Shown: positions 9,117 through 17,952 of the stretch, one piece after another
How the letters are laid out: each line of letters begins with the position of its first letter
How positions within the stretch are numbered: position 1 is the first letter of the stretch
Origin: CADEEX01 sp964577955
GTDB taxonomy: Bacteria > Acidobacteriota > Vicinamibacteria > Vicinamibacterales > CAVVIG01
Assembly (NCBI GenBank): GCA_964577955.1
Contig: CAZOAZ010000015.1
Location: forward strand, 52,618 to 116,617
Direction: 5' to 3'
Length of the DNA: 64,000 nucleotides
Made by a program: the position numbers and the translations under genes
Notes under the pieces: model-generated
Database searches by the model: none
What the model was told of the DNA's origin: nothing
What the model saw: the letters and a program-made list of their open reading frames with translations, nothing else

Positions 9117-11170
9117 AGACGCCGTATTTCTCGAACCGCTCTTTCGACATTCTGATCGTCGACGACGAACGCCAGAATCGCGACGTCCTCGAGGCGATGC
9201 TGCACCCGGAAGGCTACATCCTCAGGACGGCGGCCAGCGGCGAGGACGCCCTCGCCCTGGTCGCACGCGAACCGCCGGATCTGATCCTGCTCGACGTCAT
9301 GATGCCGGGCATGAGCGGATTCGAGGTCGCGGCGCAGCTGCGCGACGGTGCCTCCACGCAGAACATCCCCGTGATCATGATCACCGCGTTGAATGATCGC
9401 GAGGCGCGGCTGCGCGGCCTGGATTCGGGAGCTGAGGACTTTCTGACGAAACCCGTCGACCGGGTTGAGCTCTCCGTCCGGGTCAAGAACCTGCTGCGGC
9501 TCAAGGCGTACGGCGACTACTACGATCAATGCAGCCGGATCCTTGAAGACGAAGTGGATTCCCGGACCGCCGAACTGGTCGAGCGGACCAAGGCACTGGA
9601 GCGGCAGACGCTCGCGCTCCAGGAACGAACCGCCCTGCTCGACCTCACCCAGGACGCGATCATCGTGCACGACCTGTATGGCCGGGTGGTGCTGTGGAAT
9701 CGGGGCGCCGAGGTGATGTACGGCTGGTCCGCTGCCGAAGCGGTCGGCCACAGCATCTACTCGCTGCTCGGTGTCGAGACCGCCGTGGCCAGCACTGAGA
9801 TCGAGGCGACCGTGGTCAGCACCGGGCACTGGGAAGGCGAGGCCGTTCGTGAGCGGCGCGATGGCACACAGGTGAGCGTCGAGAGTCGGCTGGCACTGCA
9901 ACGCGCGGCGGATGGCAGCCCGTTTCGTATCCTGGTGACTGACACCGACATCAGCGAACGGAAGAACGCACGCGCCGAAGTCCTCCTGCTGACCGAACGC
10001 GACCGGATTCGCGATGAGCAGCTGAAATTCAAGGATGACTTTCTGTCACACGTGTCCCATGAACTGCGCTCTCCCCTCACCGCGATCAAGCAGTTTTCAA
10101 CCATCCTGGCCGGAGGACTCGCCGGCGAGTTGAGTGCCGATCAGCACGAGTACATCGACATCGTGGTGAAGAACGTCCACCAGCTGCAATCGATTATCGA
10201 TGACTTGATCGAGGTGACGCGGCTGGAGACCGGCACGCTCTCGCTGAACCCGGAGCCGATCGCCCTTCCCGAGGTGATCGAGGATGCCGTCAAGACCATG
10301 CAACTGACCGCCCGGGCGAAGGAGATCGCGCTGTCGCTCGAGGTGTCGCCCGACTTGCCATCGGTGCGCGCCGATCGGACGCGCCTGCGGCAGATCCTGA
10401 CCATCCTGCTGGACAACGCCATCAAGTTCACGCCACCCGGCGGGGCCGCGGTCGTGCGTGCCCGGTTGCAGCCACGCGACCCATCGTCGATCGTCGTGGA
10501 AGTCGCCGATACCGGCTGCGGCATCGCTCCGGAACGACGCCATCGGATCTTCGAGCGGCTCTATCAGGTCCCAGAGCGTCTGCAGTCCAGCCGGACTGGA
10601 CTCGGACTGGGCCTCTACATCTGCGATGACCTGGTGCGGCGGCATGGGAGCCGGATCTCGGTCGAGAGCGAGCGCGATAAGGGCAGCATCTTCTACTTCA
10701 CGCTGCCGGTCGCTTCACTGGCGCAAGTCATCAGTCCGTTCCTGAAGAACAACCAATGGCCGGCCGAATCCGTGGCCCTCGCCGCCGTACACCGTGTCGA
10801 CTCCGGAGTGTCGCCGCCAGGGAAGAGTCAGGAGCAGTGGCTGCGGCAGGCCCGTCAACTCCTGCAACATTGTCTGTTGCTGGATTTCGAGTTCATGGTG
10901 CCGACCGCCGCCGACGTCGAAGCCGACGTCTTGTTTGTCGCCGCGTTCACCGACGCCAAGGGCGCCGCCCTCCTCGAGACCCGCATTCGCAATCAGTTCG
11001 AGCGCCACGCCCGTTCCAGTCCTGGCGCCCTGACCGCCTCGGTGTCGTGCACGATGCTTTCGCTCGCCGGGACCGGGACGCCAACCGCGGACCTTCTCCC
11101 GCGATTGGTTCGTGACATCGAAGGCGCCATCCACTCCCAGTTCAGTCTGGAGACCGTCAATGCCCGTTAG
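9113..11170 (+). CDS. Hybrid histidine kinase (REC-PAS-HisKA-HATPase) with GGDEF-like tail
   Basis: A 685-residue soluble kinase. The N-terminal receiver (about 12-130) has the acidic pair VDDE, the phospho-acceptor in LILLDVMMP and the lysine in FLTKP. A coiled linker (about 150-190) leads to PAS (about 185-285), HisKA with H316 (HVSHELRSP) and HATPase (about 425-545, with GTG replaced by RTGLGLGL). The last ~130 residues are not part of the kinase core. The region with ALLETRIRNQF and ALTASVSCTML resembles the second half of a GGDEF domain but has no GGDEF motif, so it cannot be an active cyclase and may be a binding domain. Its start overlaps the previous receiver by ATGA, and its end overlaps the next gene by 11 bases. 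Confidence 0.92.
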   Translation: MKTPYFSNRSFDILIVDDERQNRDVLEAMLHPEGYILRTAASGEDALALVAREPPDLILLDVMMPGMSGFEVAAQLRDGASTQNIPVIMITALNDREARLRGLDSGAEDFLTKPVDRVELSVRVKNLLRLKAYGDYYDQCSRILEDEVDSRTAELVERTKALERQTLALQERTALLDLTQDAIIVHDLYGRVVLWNRGAEVMYGWSAAEAVGHSIYSLLGVETAVASTEIEATVVSTGHWEGEAVRERRDGTQVSVESRLALQRAADGSPFRILVTDTDISERKNARAEVLLLTERDRIRDEQLKFKDDFLSHVSHELRSPLTAIKQFSTILAGGLAGELSADQHEYIDIVVKNVHQLQSIIDDLIEVTRLETGTLSLNPEPIALPEVIEDAVKTMQLTARAKEIALSLEVSPDLPSVRADRTRLRQILTILLDNAIKFTPPGGAAVVRARLQPRDPSSIVVEVADTGCGIAPERRHRIFERLYQVPERLQSSRTGLGLGLYICDDLVRRHGSRISVESERDKGSIFYFTLPVASLAQVISPFLKNNQWPAESVALAAVHRVDSGVSPPGKSQEQWLRQARQLLQHCLLLDFEFMVPTAADVEADVLFVAAFTDAKGAALLETRIRNQFERHARSSPGALTASVSCTMLSLAGTGTPTADLLPRLVRDIEGAIHSQFSLETVNAR

Positions 11171-11555
11171 GAAGAAAGTGCTGATCGTTGAAGACGACGA
11201 TGATGTGCGCCTCGGACTGCATATTCTGTTTTCGTCGCGGCACTACGAGACGTTCCTCGCTCGCGATGGCCTGTCCGCGATCAGCCAGGCCCGCATCTGC
11301 CGCCCTGACCTGATCATCCTGGATCTGGGACTGCCCGCGGGCGACGGGTTCGTGGTGCTGGAGCGGCTGCGCCTGAGTCTGAATCTCGCGACGATTCCCG
11401 TCATCGTCGTCTCGGCGCGCTCCATTCACGAAAACCGCGAGCAGGCACTCCGGGCTGGCGCGAAAGCGTACCTCCAGAAACCGTGGAGCGACACTGAACT
11501 CCTTGCGACGACGATCGGCGTGCTGGGCGAATCCAATGGTTACGCCACGGCGTAG
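11160..11555 (+). CDS. Single-domain response regulator
   Basis: A 131-residue receiver-only protein with an acidic patch EDDDD, phospho-acceptor in IILDLGLP, S in VVVSAR and lysine in LQKPW. The ATG at 11160 is chosen because the receiver fold starts right after it (MPVRKKVLIVEDD). A longer in-frame start at 11112 would add 16 residues of poor composition inside the kinase gene. It overlaps the kinase by 11 bases. The closely similar receiver at 14145 also follows a hybrid kinase, so each kinase seems to have its own receiver. Confidence 0.9.
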   Translation: MPVRKKVLIVEDDDDVRLGLHILFSSRHYETFLARDGLSAISQARICRPDLIILDLGLPAGDGFVVLERLRLSLNLATIPVIVVSARSIHENREQALRAGAKAYLQKPWSDTELLATTIGVLGESNGYATA

Positions 11556-11567
11556 AACGGCAACGCG

Positions 11568-11583
11568 CACGACCCACGTCGTG
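11568..11583. other. Small hairpin between receiver and next kinase
   Basis: CACGAC-CCAC-GTCGTG forms a perfect 6-base stem with a 4-base loop in the 52-base gap after the receiver gene. There is no T-run, so it is not a classical terminator. It could be a processing or attenuation point in the operon. Confidence 0.25.
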
Positions 11584-11607
11584 GCGTCGGATCGATAGCG
11601 AGAACCC

Positions 11608-14121
11608 ATGGCGACGATTCTGATCGTGGACGACGTCCCGGCCAACCGCGAGGTGCTGGTCACCCTGCTGAGTCACAAAGGCCATCGGCTGGTTGAGGCG
11701 GAAAATGGCCGGGCGGGCCTGGCCGCGGCGGAACTCGAGGCCGTCGACCTCGTGATTACCGACCTGCTGATGCCGATCATGGACGGCTACGAACTGGTTC
11801 GTCAGCTTCGGCTTCACGCGAAGACCCGCGCGTTGCCGGCCGTCTTCTGCACCGCCCACTATGAAGGCCGTGAGGCCAAGGCACTCGCGAAGTCAGTCGG
11901 CGTGTCTGAAGTACTGACGAAGCCGATCAGGTCGCAGGATGTGGTCGATACGGTGGATCGTCTGCTCGCCCACGAGTTGCGAACCGTACAGGCTGCAGCC
12001 CTCCGGGCCACCCCGCAGTTCGATCGCAAGCACACGCGGTGGCTCACCGACACGCTATCGGCCACGAGCGCCGACCTGCGGGCGGCACACGCTCGGTCGG
12101 CTGCGCTCATGAGACTGACGTACGAGTTTGCCTCCGAACGCGTCGACGCCGAGCATCTCCTTCAGACAGTGTGCGAGGAGATGCGTGAAATGTTTCACGC
12201 CAGCTATGTCGGCGCGCAGGTCGTCGACCTGACTGGCCGGGACGTCCAGCGGCTGGTCAGTAGCGGGGTTCGTCCACACGGCGGCGGCGTCGACGCCTGG
12301 CCGCGTCTTGTGGATGCGAAATCGCCGGCCTCGCCGACACGCCAGCGATCGTCAGCCCGGTCGGACTCGCCGGCCACATTGACCGCCGCGATCGCTTCGT
12401 CGACGCAGGTCTACGGATCGATTGAGGTCGTCGGCGAGGCCGGCGCTGGCTATTCCAGCGACGATCAGCGGCTGCTGGACGGGCTGGCGCGACAGTTCGG
12501 GCACTTCTACGATCTCCAGTACGAGACGATCCAGCGCACCCAGGTGCAAGCGGCACTCCGCCGCGAACGAAGCCACGCCGCCGATGTCCTGCGCCGCGCG
12601 CGGGAACAACTGCAGGTCGCGATGGATCTGGCCGGTCTCGGCCTGTGGGAAATCGACAGCGTCACCGGAGAGGTGCGCGCGCTGGTGACCGTCGAGGACC
12701 AGGCCGGCACGTCGGCCGACAGGTTCATCGGCACCCTCGAGGCGTTCATCGCGCGGGTGCATCCAGACGACCGAGCGGCGTTTCGTGACGCGATGAAACG
12801 GGCGATGAAGGAGGGCACGGACTTCTCGGTCGTGAATCGTGCGATCCGGTCCGATGGGACCGTGCGATGGATTCGTACCGCCGGCCGAATGTTTCTTGAC
12901 GCCCGTGGCGCACCGCTGCGCGGCCTCGGCATCTCGGAGGACGTGACCGAGCGGCGGACGTTGGAAGATCAGTTTCTCCTGGCGCAAAAGGCCGAGCCGA
13001 TCGCGCAGCTGGCCAGCAGCGTCGCTCACGACTTCAGCAACCTGCTCACCGTGATGCTTGGGCATTGCGACTTGCTATTGGCCAACCCGAGGATCGATGT
13101 CCCGTTCCAACGTAACGTCGTCCCAATCCAGAGGGCCGCGGCGAGCGCCGCGGCGCTGATCCGGCAGTTGCTCGCCTACAGCCGCAAGCAGGCGATCGAG
13201 CCCACCCTGCTTGATTTGAACGTCGTGCTGGCGGACATGCGGTTGATGCTCGAACGGCTGCTCCGAGAAGACGTGACCGTCTTGCTCAGCCTTCAGCCCG
13301 AGCTTCCATTGGTCAGAGCTGACCGCGGCCAGATTGAGCAGGTCATCATGAATCTCGCCGTCAACGCAAGAGATGCGATGCCGAGCGGCGGCATCTTGAC
13401 GATCAAGACGACCAATGTGGAGCTCGGCCTGCGCCAGGCGGCCACGATTCGCCGGGGCACGCCTGGAAGCTACGTGTCGTTGAGCGTCAAAGATAGCGGG
13501 ACCGGCATGACGCCCAGAGTGCAGGCCCAGCTCTTTGAGCCCTTTTTCACGACGAAGGAACCAGGAAAAGGTACCGGCCTGGGGATGGCCATTGTCTCCG
13601 ACGTCGTAACACGAAGCGCCGGGAGTATCGGCGTCTCGAGCGAACTTGGCAAAGGGTCGGTGATCACGCTGTATTTCCCGAGAGTCGATCTGACTGAGGG
13701 CAACAGCGACGCGTCCCAGCCGGCGACACTGCCGTACCCCGGATCACAGACCGTCCTCGTCGTCGACGATGACGGGGGGGTTCGCGAGATGGCAAGAGGA
13801 CTGCTGGAACAGCAAGGACACGTTGGCTTGACCGCTGGCAACGCCGCCGAGGCGGTGCGCGTCTTCGAGGAACACCCGTCAATTTCCGTCGTCATGACCG
13901 ACATGGTGATGGCGGATTCACGTGGACCGGAACTAGCCAGGCGACTGAACGAGCGGCGTCCAGTGGCGGTCGTCTACATGTCCGGCCACGCACTGCCCGT
14001 CGACTCGGGGAGTGAAGTGCCGGCGGGCGCCTGGTTCCTGCCGAAACCGTTCACGCTTGAAATGCTGCGGCGACAACTCGGACAGGTGATGGCGGACCAA
14101 GGCTCCCGCATCGTTCACTAA
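11608..14121 (+). CDS. Hybrid histidine kinase (REC-GAF-PAS-HisKA-HATPase-REC)
   Basis: An 837-residue soluble kinase. Its N-terminal receiver (1-120) is closely similar to that of the kinase at 5356 (both start MATILIVDD and share PIMDGY and TAHYEGREA-type stretches), which suggests an internal duplication in the island. A GAF-like domain (about 165-310), a PAS domain (about 335-450), a HisKA domain of the AHDFSNLL type (H474) and a HATPase domain follow. The C-terminal receiver has VVDDDGG, D in VVMTDMVM and K in FLPKPF. The AHDFSNLL type differs from the SHELRTP type in the neighbouring kinases, so specificity may differ. The next receiver gene begins 23 bases downstream. Confidence 0.92.
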   Translation: MATILIVDDVPANREVLVTLLSHKGHRLVEAENGRAGLAAAELEAVDLVITDLLMPIMDGYELVRQLRLHAKTRALPAVFCTAHYEGREAKALAKSVGVSEVLTKPIRSQDVVDTVDRLLAHELRTVQAAALRATPQFDRKHTRWLTDTLSATSADLRAAHARSAALMRLTYEFASERVDAEHLLQTVCEEMREMFHASYVGAQVVDLTGRDVQRLVSSGVRPHGGGVDAWPRLVDAKSPASPTRQRSSARSDSPATLTAAIASSTQVYGSIEVVGEAGAGYSSDDQRLLDGLARQFGHFYDLQYETIQRTQVQAALRRERSHAADVLRRAREQLQVAMDLAGLGLWEIDSVTGEVRALVTVEDQAGTSADRFIGTLEAFIARVHPDDRAAFRDAMKRAMKEGTDFSVVNRAIRSDGTVRWIRTAGRMFLDARGAPLRGLGISEDVTERRTLEDQFLLAQKAEPIAQLASSVAHDFSNLLTVMLGHCDLLLANPRIDVPFQRNVVPIQRAAASAAALIRQLLAYSRKQAIEPTLLDLNVVLADMRLMLERLLREDVTVLLSLQPELPLVRADRGQIEQVIMNLAVNARDAMPSGGILTIKTTNVELGLRQAATIRRGTPGSYVSLSVKDSGTGMTPRVQAQLFEPFFTTKEPGKGTGLGMAIVSDVVTRSAGSIGVSSELGKGSVITLYFPRVDLTEGNSDASQPATLPYPGSQTVLVVDDDGGVREMARGLLEQQGHVGLTAGNAAEAVRVFEEHPSISVVMTDMVMADSRGPELARRLNERRPVAVVYMSGHALPVDSGSEVPAGAWFLPKPFTLEMLRRQLGQVMADQGSRIVH

Positions 14122-14144
14122 CGGGAGAAAGATGAGGTATCGGA

Positions 14145-14552
14145 ATGGCTGACGAAAAAATTCTCGTGGTCGAAGACGATCCTGATATGCGCCGCGGGTA
14201 TCAGGTCCTGCTCAACGCTCATGGGTACCAGACGTTCTTTGCGGCAGACGTGATGGCTGCGCTTCGCCAACTCTCGGAACAGTTGCCGGACCTGGTCATT
14301 CTCGATCTCGGACTGGTCGGTCCCGATGGCTTCTGCGTCCTCGACGAGTTCGACGACTACACCTACCTGGTGCCCGTGATTGTCGTCTCGGCCCGGGTTC
14401 CTGAAGGAAACGCGGAGCGCGCGCTCGAGGCCGGAGTCAGAGCGTACGTGCAGAAGCCGTACGACCAGGACCAACTGCTGACCATGATCCGGAACCTGCT
14501 GGCCGAAGACGGGCCGCTCAGTCCCGCATCGTCTTGCCGTCCTGCCGCGTGA
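14145..14552 (+). CDS. Single-domain response regulator
   Basis: A 135-residue receiver-only protein with VVEDDPD, phospho-acceptor in VILDLGL, S in VVVSAR and K in YVQKPY. It is closest in the window to the receiver at 11160. The final ~12 residues (LSPASSCRPAA) are outside the fold. It sits between two kinases, 23 bases after one and 14 bases before the next. Confidence 0.9.
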   Translation: MADEKILVVEDDPDMRRGYQVLLNAHGYQTFFAADVMAALRQLSEQLPDLVILDLGLVGPDGFCVLDEFDDYTYLVPVIVVSARVPEGNAERALEAGVRAYVQKPYDQDQLLTMIRNLLAEDGPLSPASSCRPAA

Positions 14553-14566
14553 CGCCGCGTTCCGCC

Positions 14567-17545
14567 ATGCCTGGAATTCCAGTTCGCCTCTCGCTCCGTT
14601 GGCGGCTGCCGCTGCTGGCCGTCGGGTTGATCCTCGCGGTGGTCGCCGCGATTCTGACCGCGGCCTACCTGCAGATCGAATCGACGCTCGTCCGCGTCGG
14701 CAGCGATCGGGCGCAAGTTGCGGCTGACCAACTCGCCACGCTCCTGGCGCAACCGGCCCAGCAGCGCCTGAAAGAAGTTCAGCACGTGGCAGATGCCGGT
14801 GCGGTCTGGGCGTATCTGTCCGATCCCACACCGGAGTACGCCGCCGCGGCCCTGGCAGAACTGCGGACGCTTGGCACGAACGCGCGTCAACTCTTGGAGA
14901 TTTGGGATGCCGATGGGCATCGGCGACTCTTCACCGCATCGCCACCCGAGGCAGAGGCGGAGTTCCCGACGGCCGTGCCCCTTCCGATCCCCGGTAACGG
15001 CCCGCTGCAGCTGATCGAAGGCCGGATTTTTTCCCAGGTCGCGGGCACCATCCCGGTGACACCGGGCGCTCAGAACGGGAGTCACGGAGTCGCCGGGTAC
15101 GTCGTGGTCCGGCGGGCGTCCGCGGCCGCACCCAATTCCGACGCCCTGGCCCGACTCGTGGGCGCGGGCGCGTCGATTTCGGTCGGCAACCAGGACCGCA
15201 GCGTCTGGACCGACCTCTCGAAGGCGGTTCCTGCCCCACTCATCGACATGAGCCGTGCGAGCGTCGTCGAATACGGCGGGGGCGACGGCCGGCGCTACCT
15301 GGGCGCGACCCGTCCCATCGCTGGCACCCCTTGGGCCATCCTGGTGAGCTTTTCCAAAGGCATCGTCGTGGCCCCTGCGATTGCCTTCACGAAACGGCTC
15401 GGTCTGATCGGGATGTTCTTTCTGCTGCTCTCAATCGCGTTGACCGTGATCGTCAGCCGAAGCATCACGACGCCAGTTGTCGACCTGACGGCGGCGGCGG
15501 AAGAAATCGCGGCCGGCGACTACGCGCGCAGAGCGCTGGTGACGCGGGGCGACGAGATCGGGCGGCTCGGCGATGCGTTTAACCAAATGACGGCGCAGGT
15601 CGAACACACCTATGCGCGGCTGGAAACCCAGACCCGACAACTCCACGACCGCGAGCGGGATTTTCGTAGCATGTTCGCGGACAGTCCACAACCGGGCTGG
15701 GTCTGCGACCGGGAGCAGTTGCGGTTTCTCGAGGTGAACGACGCGGCGATCCGGCATTACGGCTACGCCCGGGACGAGTTTCTGGCGATGACGTTCGCCG
15801 ATCTTCGCGATGTCGCGGTCGACGAACCGTTGGCGATCGCCGTCGACCAGAACGCGGCCATCGAACGGCACCGATTGAAATCGGGCGCCATCATCGATGT
15901 CGAAGTCGCAGCGCACGAGCTGACGTTCGAGGGTCGGCCGGCCATCAAATACGTCGCAAACGATGTGACGGCTCGACGGCGGGCGGAACGGGAGGCCGAA
16001 CTCTCACACCTCCACTCGTTGCGGCTCGAGGCGCAGAACCGCCGGGTCCAGGAAGCCAGCCGGCTCAAGAGCGAATTCCTCGCCAACATGTCCCACGAAC
16101 TGCGGACGCCTCTGAACTCGATCATCGGTTTCGCTCAGCTGCTGCATGACGGGGAGGTCCCGGCAGACGCGGTCGAGTTCAAGGAGTTCCTGAGCGATAT
16201 TCTCTCGAGCGGACAGCATCTGCTGCAACTCATCAACGATGTGCTCGACCTTTCGAAAGTCGAGGCCGGCCGATTGGAATTCAATCCAGAGGAAGTGGAC
16301 CTTGAGGAAACGATCGGCGAGGTGCTCGGGCTGCTCCGGACAACGATTGCCGCCAGGCAGCAGCGGATTGAGTCCGTGGTGGATCCGGCCGTCGCCGAAG
16401 CGTTCGTGGATCGGAGCCGCCTGAAGCAGGTGCTCTACAACTATCTCTCGAACGCGATCAAGTTCACGCCGGACTTCGGCCGCATCGTCGTTCGCGTCTC
16501 GCCAGAAGGTGACGATGCCTTCAGACTGGATGTGCAGGACTCGGGCATCGGCATCGCCGCTGACGACATTGTCCGCTTGTTCGTCGAGTTTCAGCAGTTG
16601 GAGGCGGGAGCCGCCAAGCGTCATCAGGGTACCGGCCTTGGCCTGGCGCTCACGAAGCGCCTCGTGGAGGCACAAGGCGGTTCGGTGGCCGTGCAGAGTA
16701 CTCCCGCCGTCGGAAGCACATTCTCAGCGATTCTTCCGCGGCACGCGCCGGGAGGCACCGCGCTGCGGAGCCCGCGCAGCTTCCCCGGCGCCCACATCGG
16801 CGCACCCCGTGTGCTCGTCATCGAAGACAACCCGCGCGATCAGGACGTGCTCGTCGACGCGCTGCTGGCGGCCGGCTACGCCGTCGAAACCGCGACCAAT
16901 GGGGCGCAGGCGCTCGCGCAGATCAAGGCGAACGCGTTTGACGCGATCACGCTGGACCTCATTCTTCCGGATGCCAGCGGCTTCGACCTGCTGCGGCACA
17001 TCAGAGCCAGCGAACGCAACGATCAGGTCCCGGTCATCGTCATTACCGTGGCCGCGGCGAACGGCGTGTTCGGCGCGTTCGCCGTGCAGGATGTCCTCGC
17101 GAAACCGGCCGCTCCGGAAGAGCTGATCGCCGCGTTGAAACGGCTCGGCGTTCCTGCGACCCGTCAAGGGTCGATCCTGGTGGTCGACGACGATCAGACG
17201 TGTCTGCGCTTGATGGGAGTCGCGCTCGGGCAACTTGGGTATGACTGCAAGGCGGTCGCCGACGCCGCCGAAGCGCTGCGGCTCGCCGAACACGATCCGC
17301 CGCTGGCGGTGGTCCTCGATCTGGTGATGCCCGGCATGGACGGATTTGCCTTCCTGTCGCATTTCCGCCGATTGCCTCCTTGCCAGCGGATTCCGGTCAT
17401 CGTCTGGACCGTCAAGGATTTGAGTTCCCGCGACATCGAGCGGTTGCGCACCTCGGTACAAGGGGTGATGCGGAAGGGACACTCAGGCGGAACCACGGTC
17501 GTCGAAGAGCTCCTGGCATTCGTGATGCCTCGGGTCGCAGCATGA
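14567..17545 (+). CDS. Membrane hybrid histidine kinase (TM-sensor-TM-HAMP-PAS-HisKA-HATPase-REC-REC)
   Basis: The only membrane kinase of the island, 992 residues from the ATG at 14567 (a TTG at 14534 would add 11 residues). A first membrane helix (about 14-35), an extracytoplasmic sensor of ~240 residues of unknown ligand and a second helix (about 278-298) precede HAMP (about 298-350), PAS (about 364-480) and HisKA with H510 in SHELRTP. HATPase and two receivers follow (IEDNP with LDLILP; VDDDQ with LDLVMP). This protein probably supplies the external input, while the three soluble kinases read internal signals through GAF and PAS. The next receiver overlaps it by ATGA. Confidence 0.92.
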   Translation: MPGIPVRLSLRWRLPLLAVGLILAVVAAILTAAYLQIESTLVRVGSDRAQVAADQLATLLAQPAQQRLKEVQHVADAGAVWAYLSDPTPEYAAAALAELRTLGTNARQLLEIWDADGHRRLFTASPPEAEAEFPTAVPLPIPGNGPLQLIEGRIFSQVAGTIPVTPGAQNGSHGVAGYVVVRRASAAAPNSDALARLVGAGASISVGNQDRSVWTDLSKAVPAPLIDMSRASVVEYGGGDGRRYLGATRPIAGTPWAILVSFSKGIVVAPAIAFTKRLGLIGMFFLLLSIALTVIVSRSITTPVVDLTAAAEEIAAGDYARRALVTRGDEIGRLGDAFNQMTAQVEHTYARLETQTRQLHDRERDFRSMFADSPQPGWVCDREQLRFLEVNDAAIRHYGYARDEFLAMTFADLRDVAVDEPLAIAVDQNAAIERHRLKSGAIIDVEVAAHELTFEGRPAIKYVANDVTARRRAEREAELSHLHSLRLEAQNRRVQEASRLKSEFLANMSHELRTPLNSIIGFAQLLHDGEVPADAVEFKEFLSDILSSGQHLLQLINDVLDLSKVEAGRLEFNPEEVDLEETIGEVLGLLRTTIAARQQRIESVVDPAVAEAFVDRSRLKQVLYNYLSNAIKFTPDFGRIVVRVSPEGDDAFRLDVQDSGIGIAADDIVRLFVEFQQLEAGAAKRHQGTGLGLALTKRLVEAQGGSVAVQSTPAVGSTFSAILPRHAPGGTALRSPRSFPGAHIGAPRVLVIEDNPRDQDVLVDALLAAGYAVETATNGAQALAQIKANAFDAITLDLILPDASGFDLLRHIRASERNDQVPVIVITVAAANGVFGAFAVQDVLAKPAAPEELIAALKRLGVPATRQGSILVVDDDQTCLRLMGVALGQLGYDCKAVADAAEALRLAEHDPPLAVVLDLVMPGMDGFAFLSHFRRLPPCQRIPVIVWTVKDLSSRDIERLRTSVQGVMRKGHSGGTTVVEELLAFVMPRVAA

Positions 17546-17946
17546 CGGCCGCGACGCCGGACCGCCGGATTCTGATCGTCGACGACAACCGTTCGAACAC
17601 CAAGCTCTTGGCGTATCTGCTCTCATCGCGCGGCTACGTCGTCCGCACGGCCGGCGACGCGGAACAGGCGCTCAGCGTGCTTCGTGATTTTCGCCCGCAT
17701 CTCATCCTGATGGACATCCAGCTGCCCGGAATCGATGGATTGGAACTGACTCGGTGCCTCAAAGGCGACCCACAGACCCGAGAGATCGTCATCGTCGCGG
17801 CGACCGCCTACGCCATGAAGGGCGATGAAGAACGCGTGCGCGCCGCGGGCTGCGACGGATACATCACCAAACCGATCAACACCCGCACCCTGCCTGCGGC
17901 GATCGCGAACTTTCTGACGGCGCGGGTGCCGACCGCAGCCGCCTGA
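17542..17946 (+). CDS. Single-domain response regulator (DivK-like)
   Basis: A 134-residue receiver with VDDNRSN, phospho-acceptor in LILMDIQLPG, A-T at the switch position, the TAYAMKGDEERVRAAGCDGY stretch and K in ITKPI. It closely resembles the receiver at 8748, so the island has two DivK-like and two CheY-like stand-alone receivers. The start is set by the ATGA overlap with the preceding kinase. An upstream in-frame extension lies wholly inside the kinase gene and is not credible. Confidence 0.91.
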   Translation: MTAATPDRRILIVDDNRSNTKLLAYLLSSRGYVVRTAGDAEQALSVLRDFRPHLILMDIQLPGIDGLELTRCLKGDPQTREIVIVAATAYAMKGDEERVRAAGCDGYITKPINTRTLPAAIANFLTARVPTAAA

Positions 17947-17952
17947 TCGACG

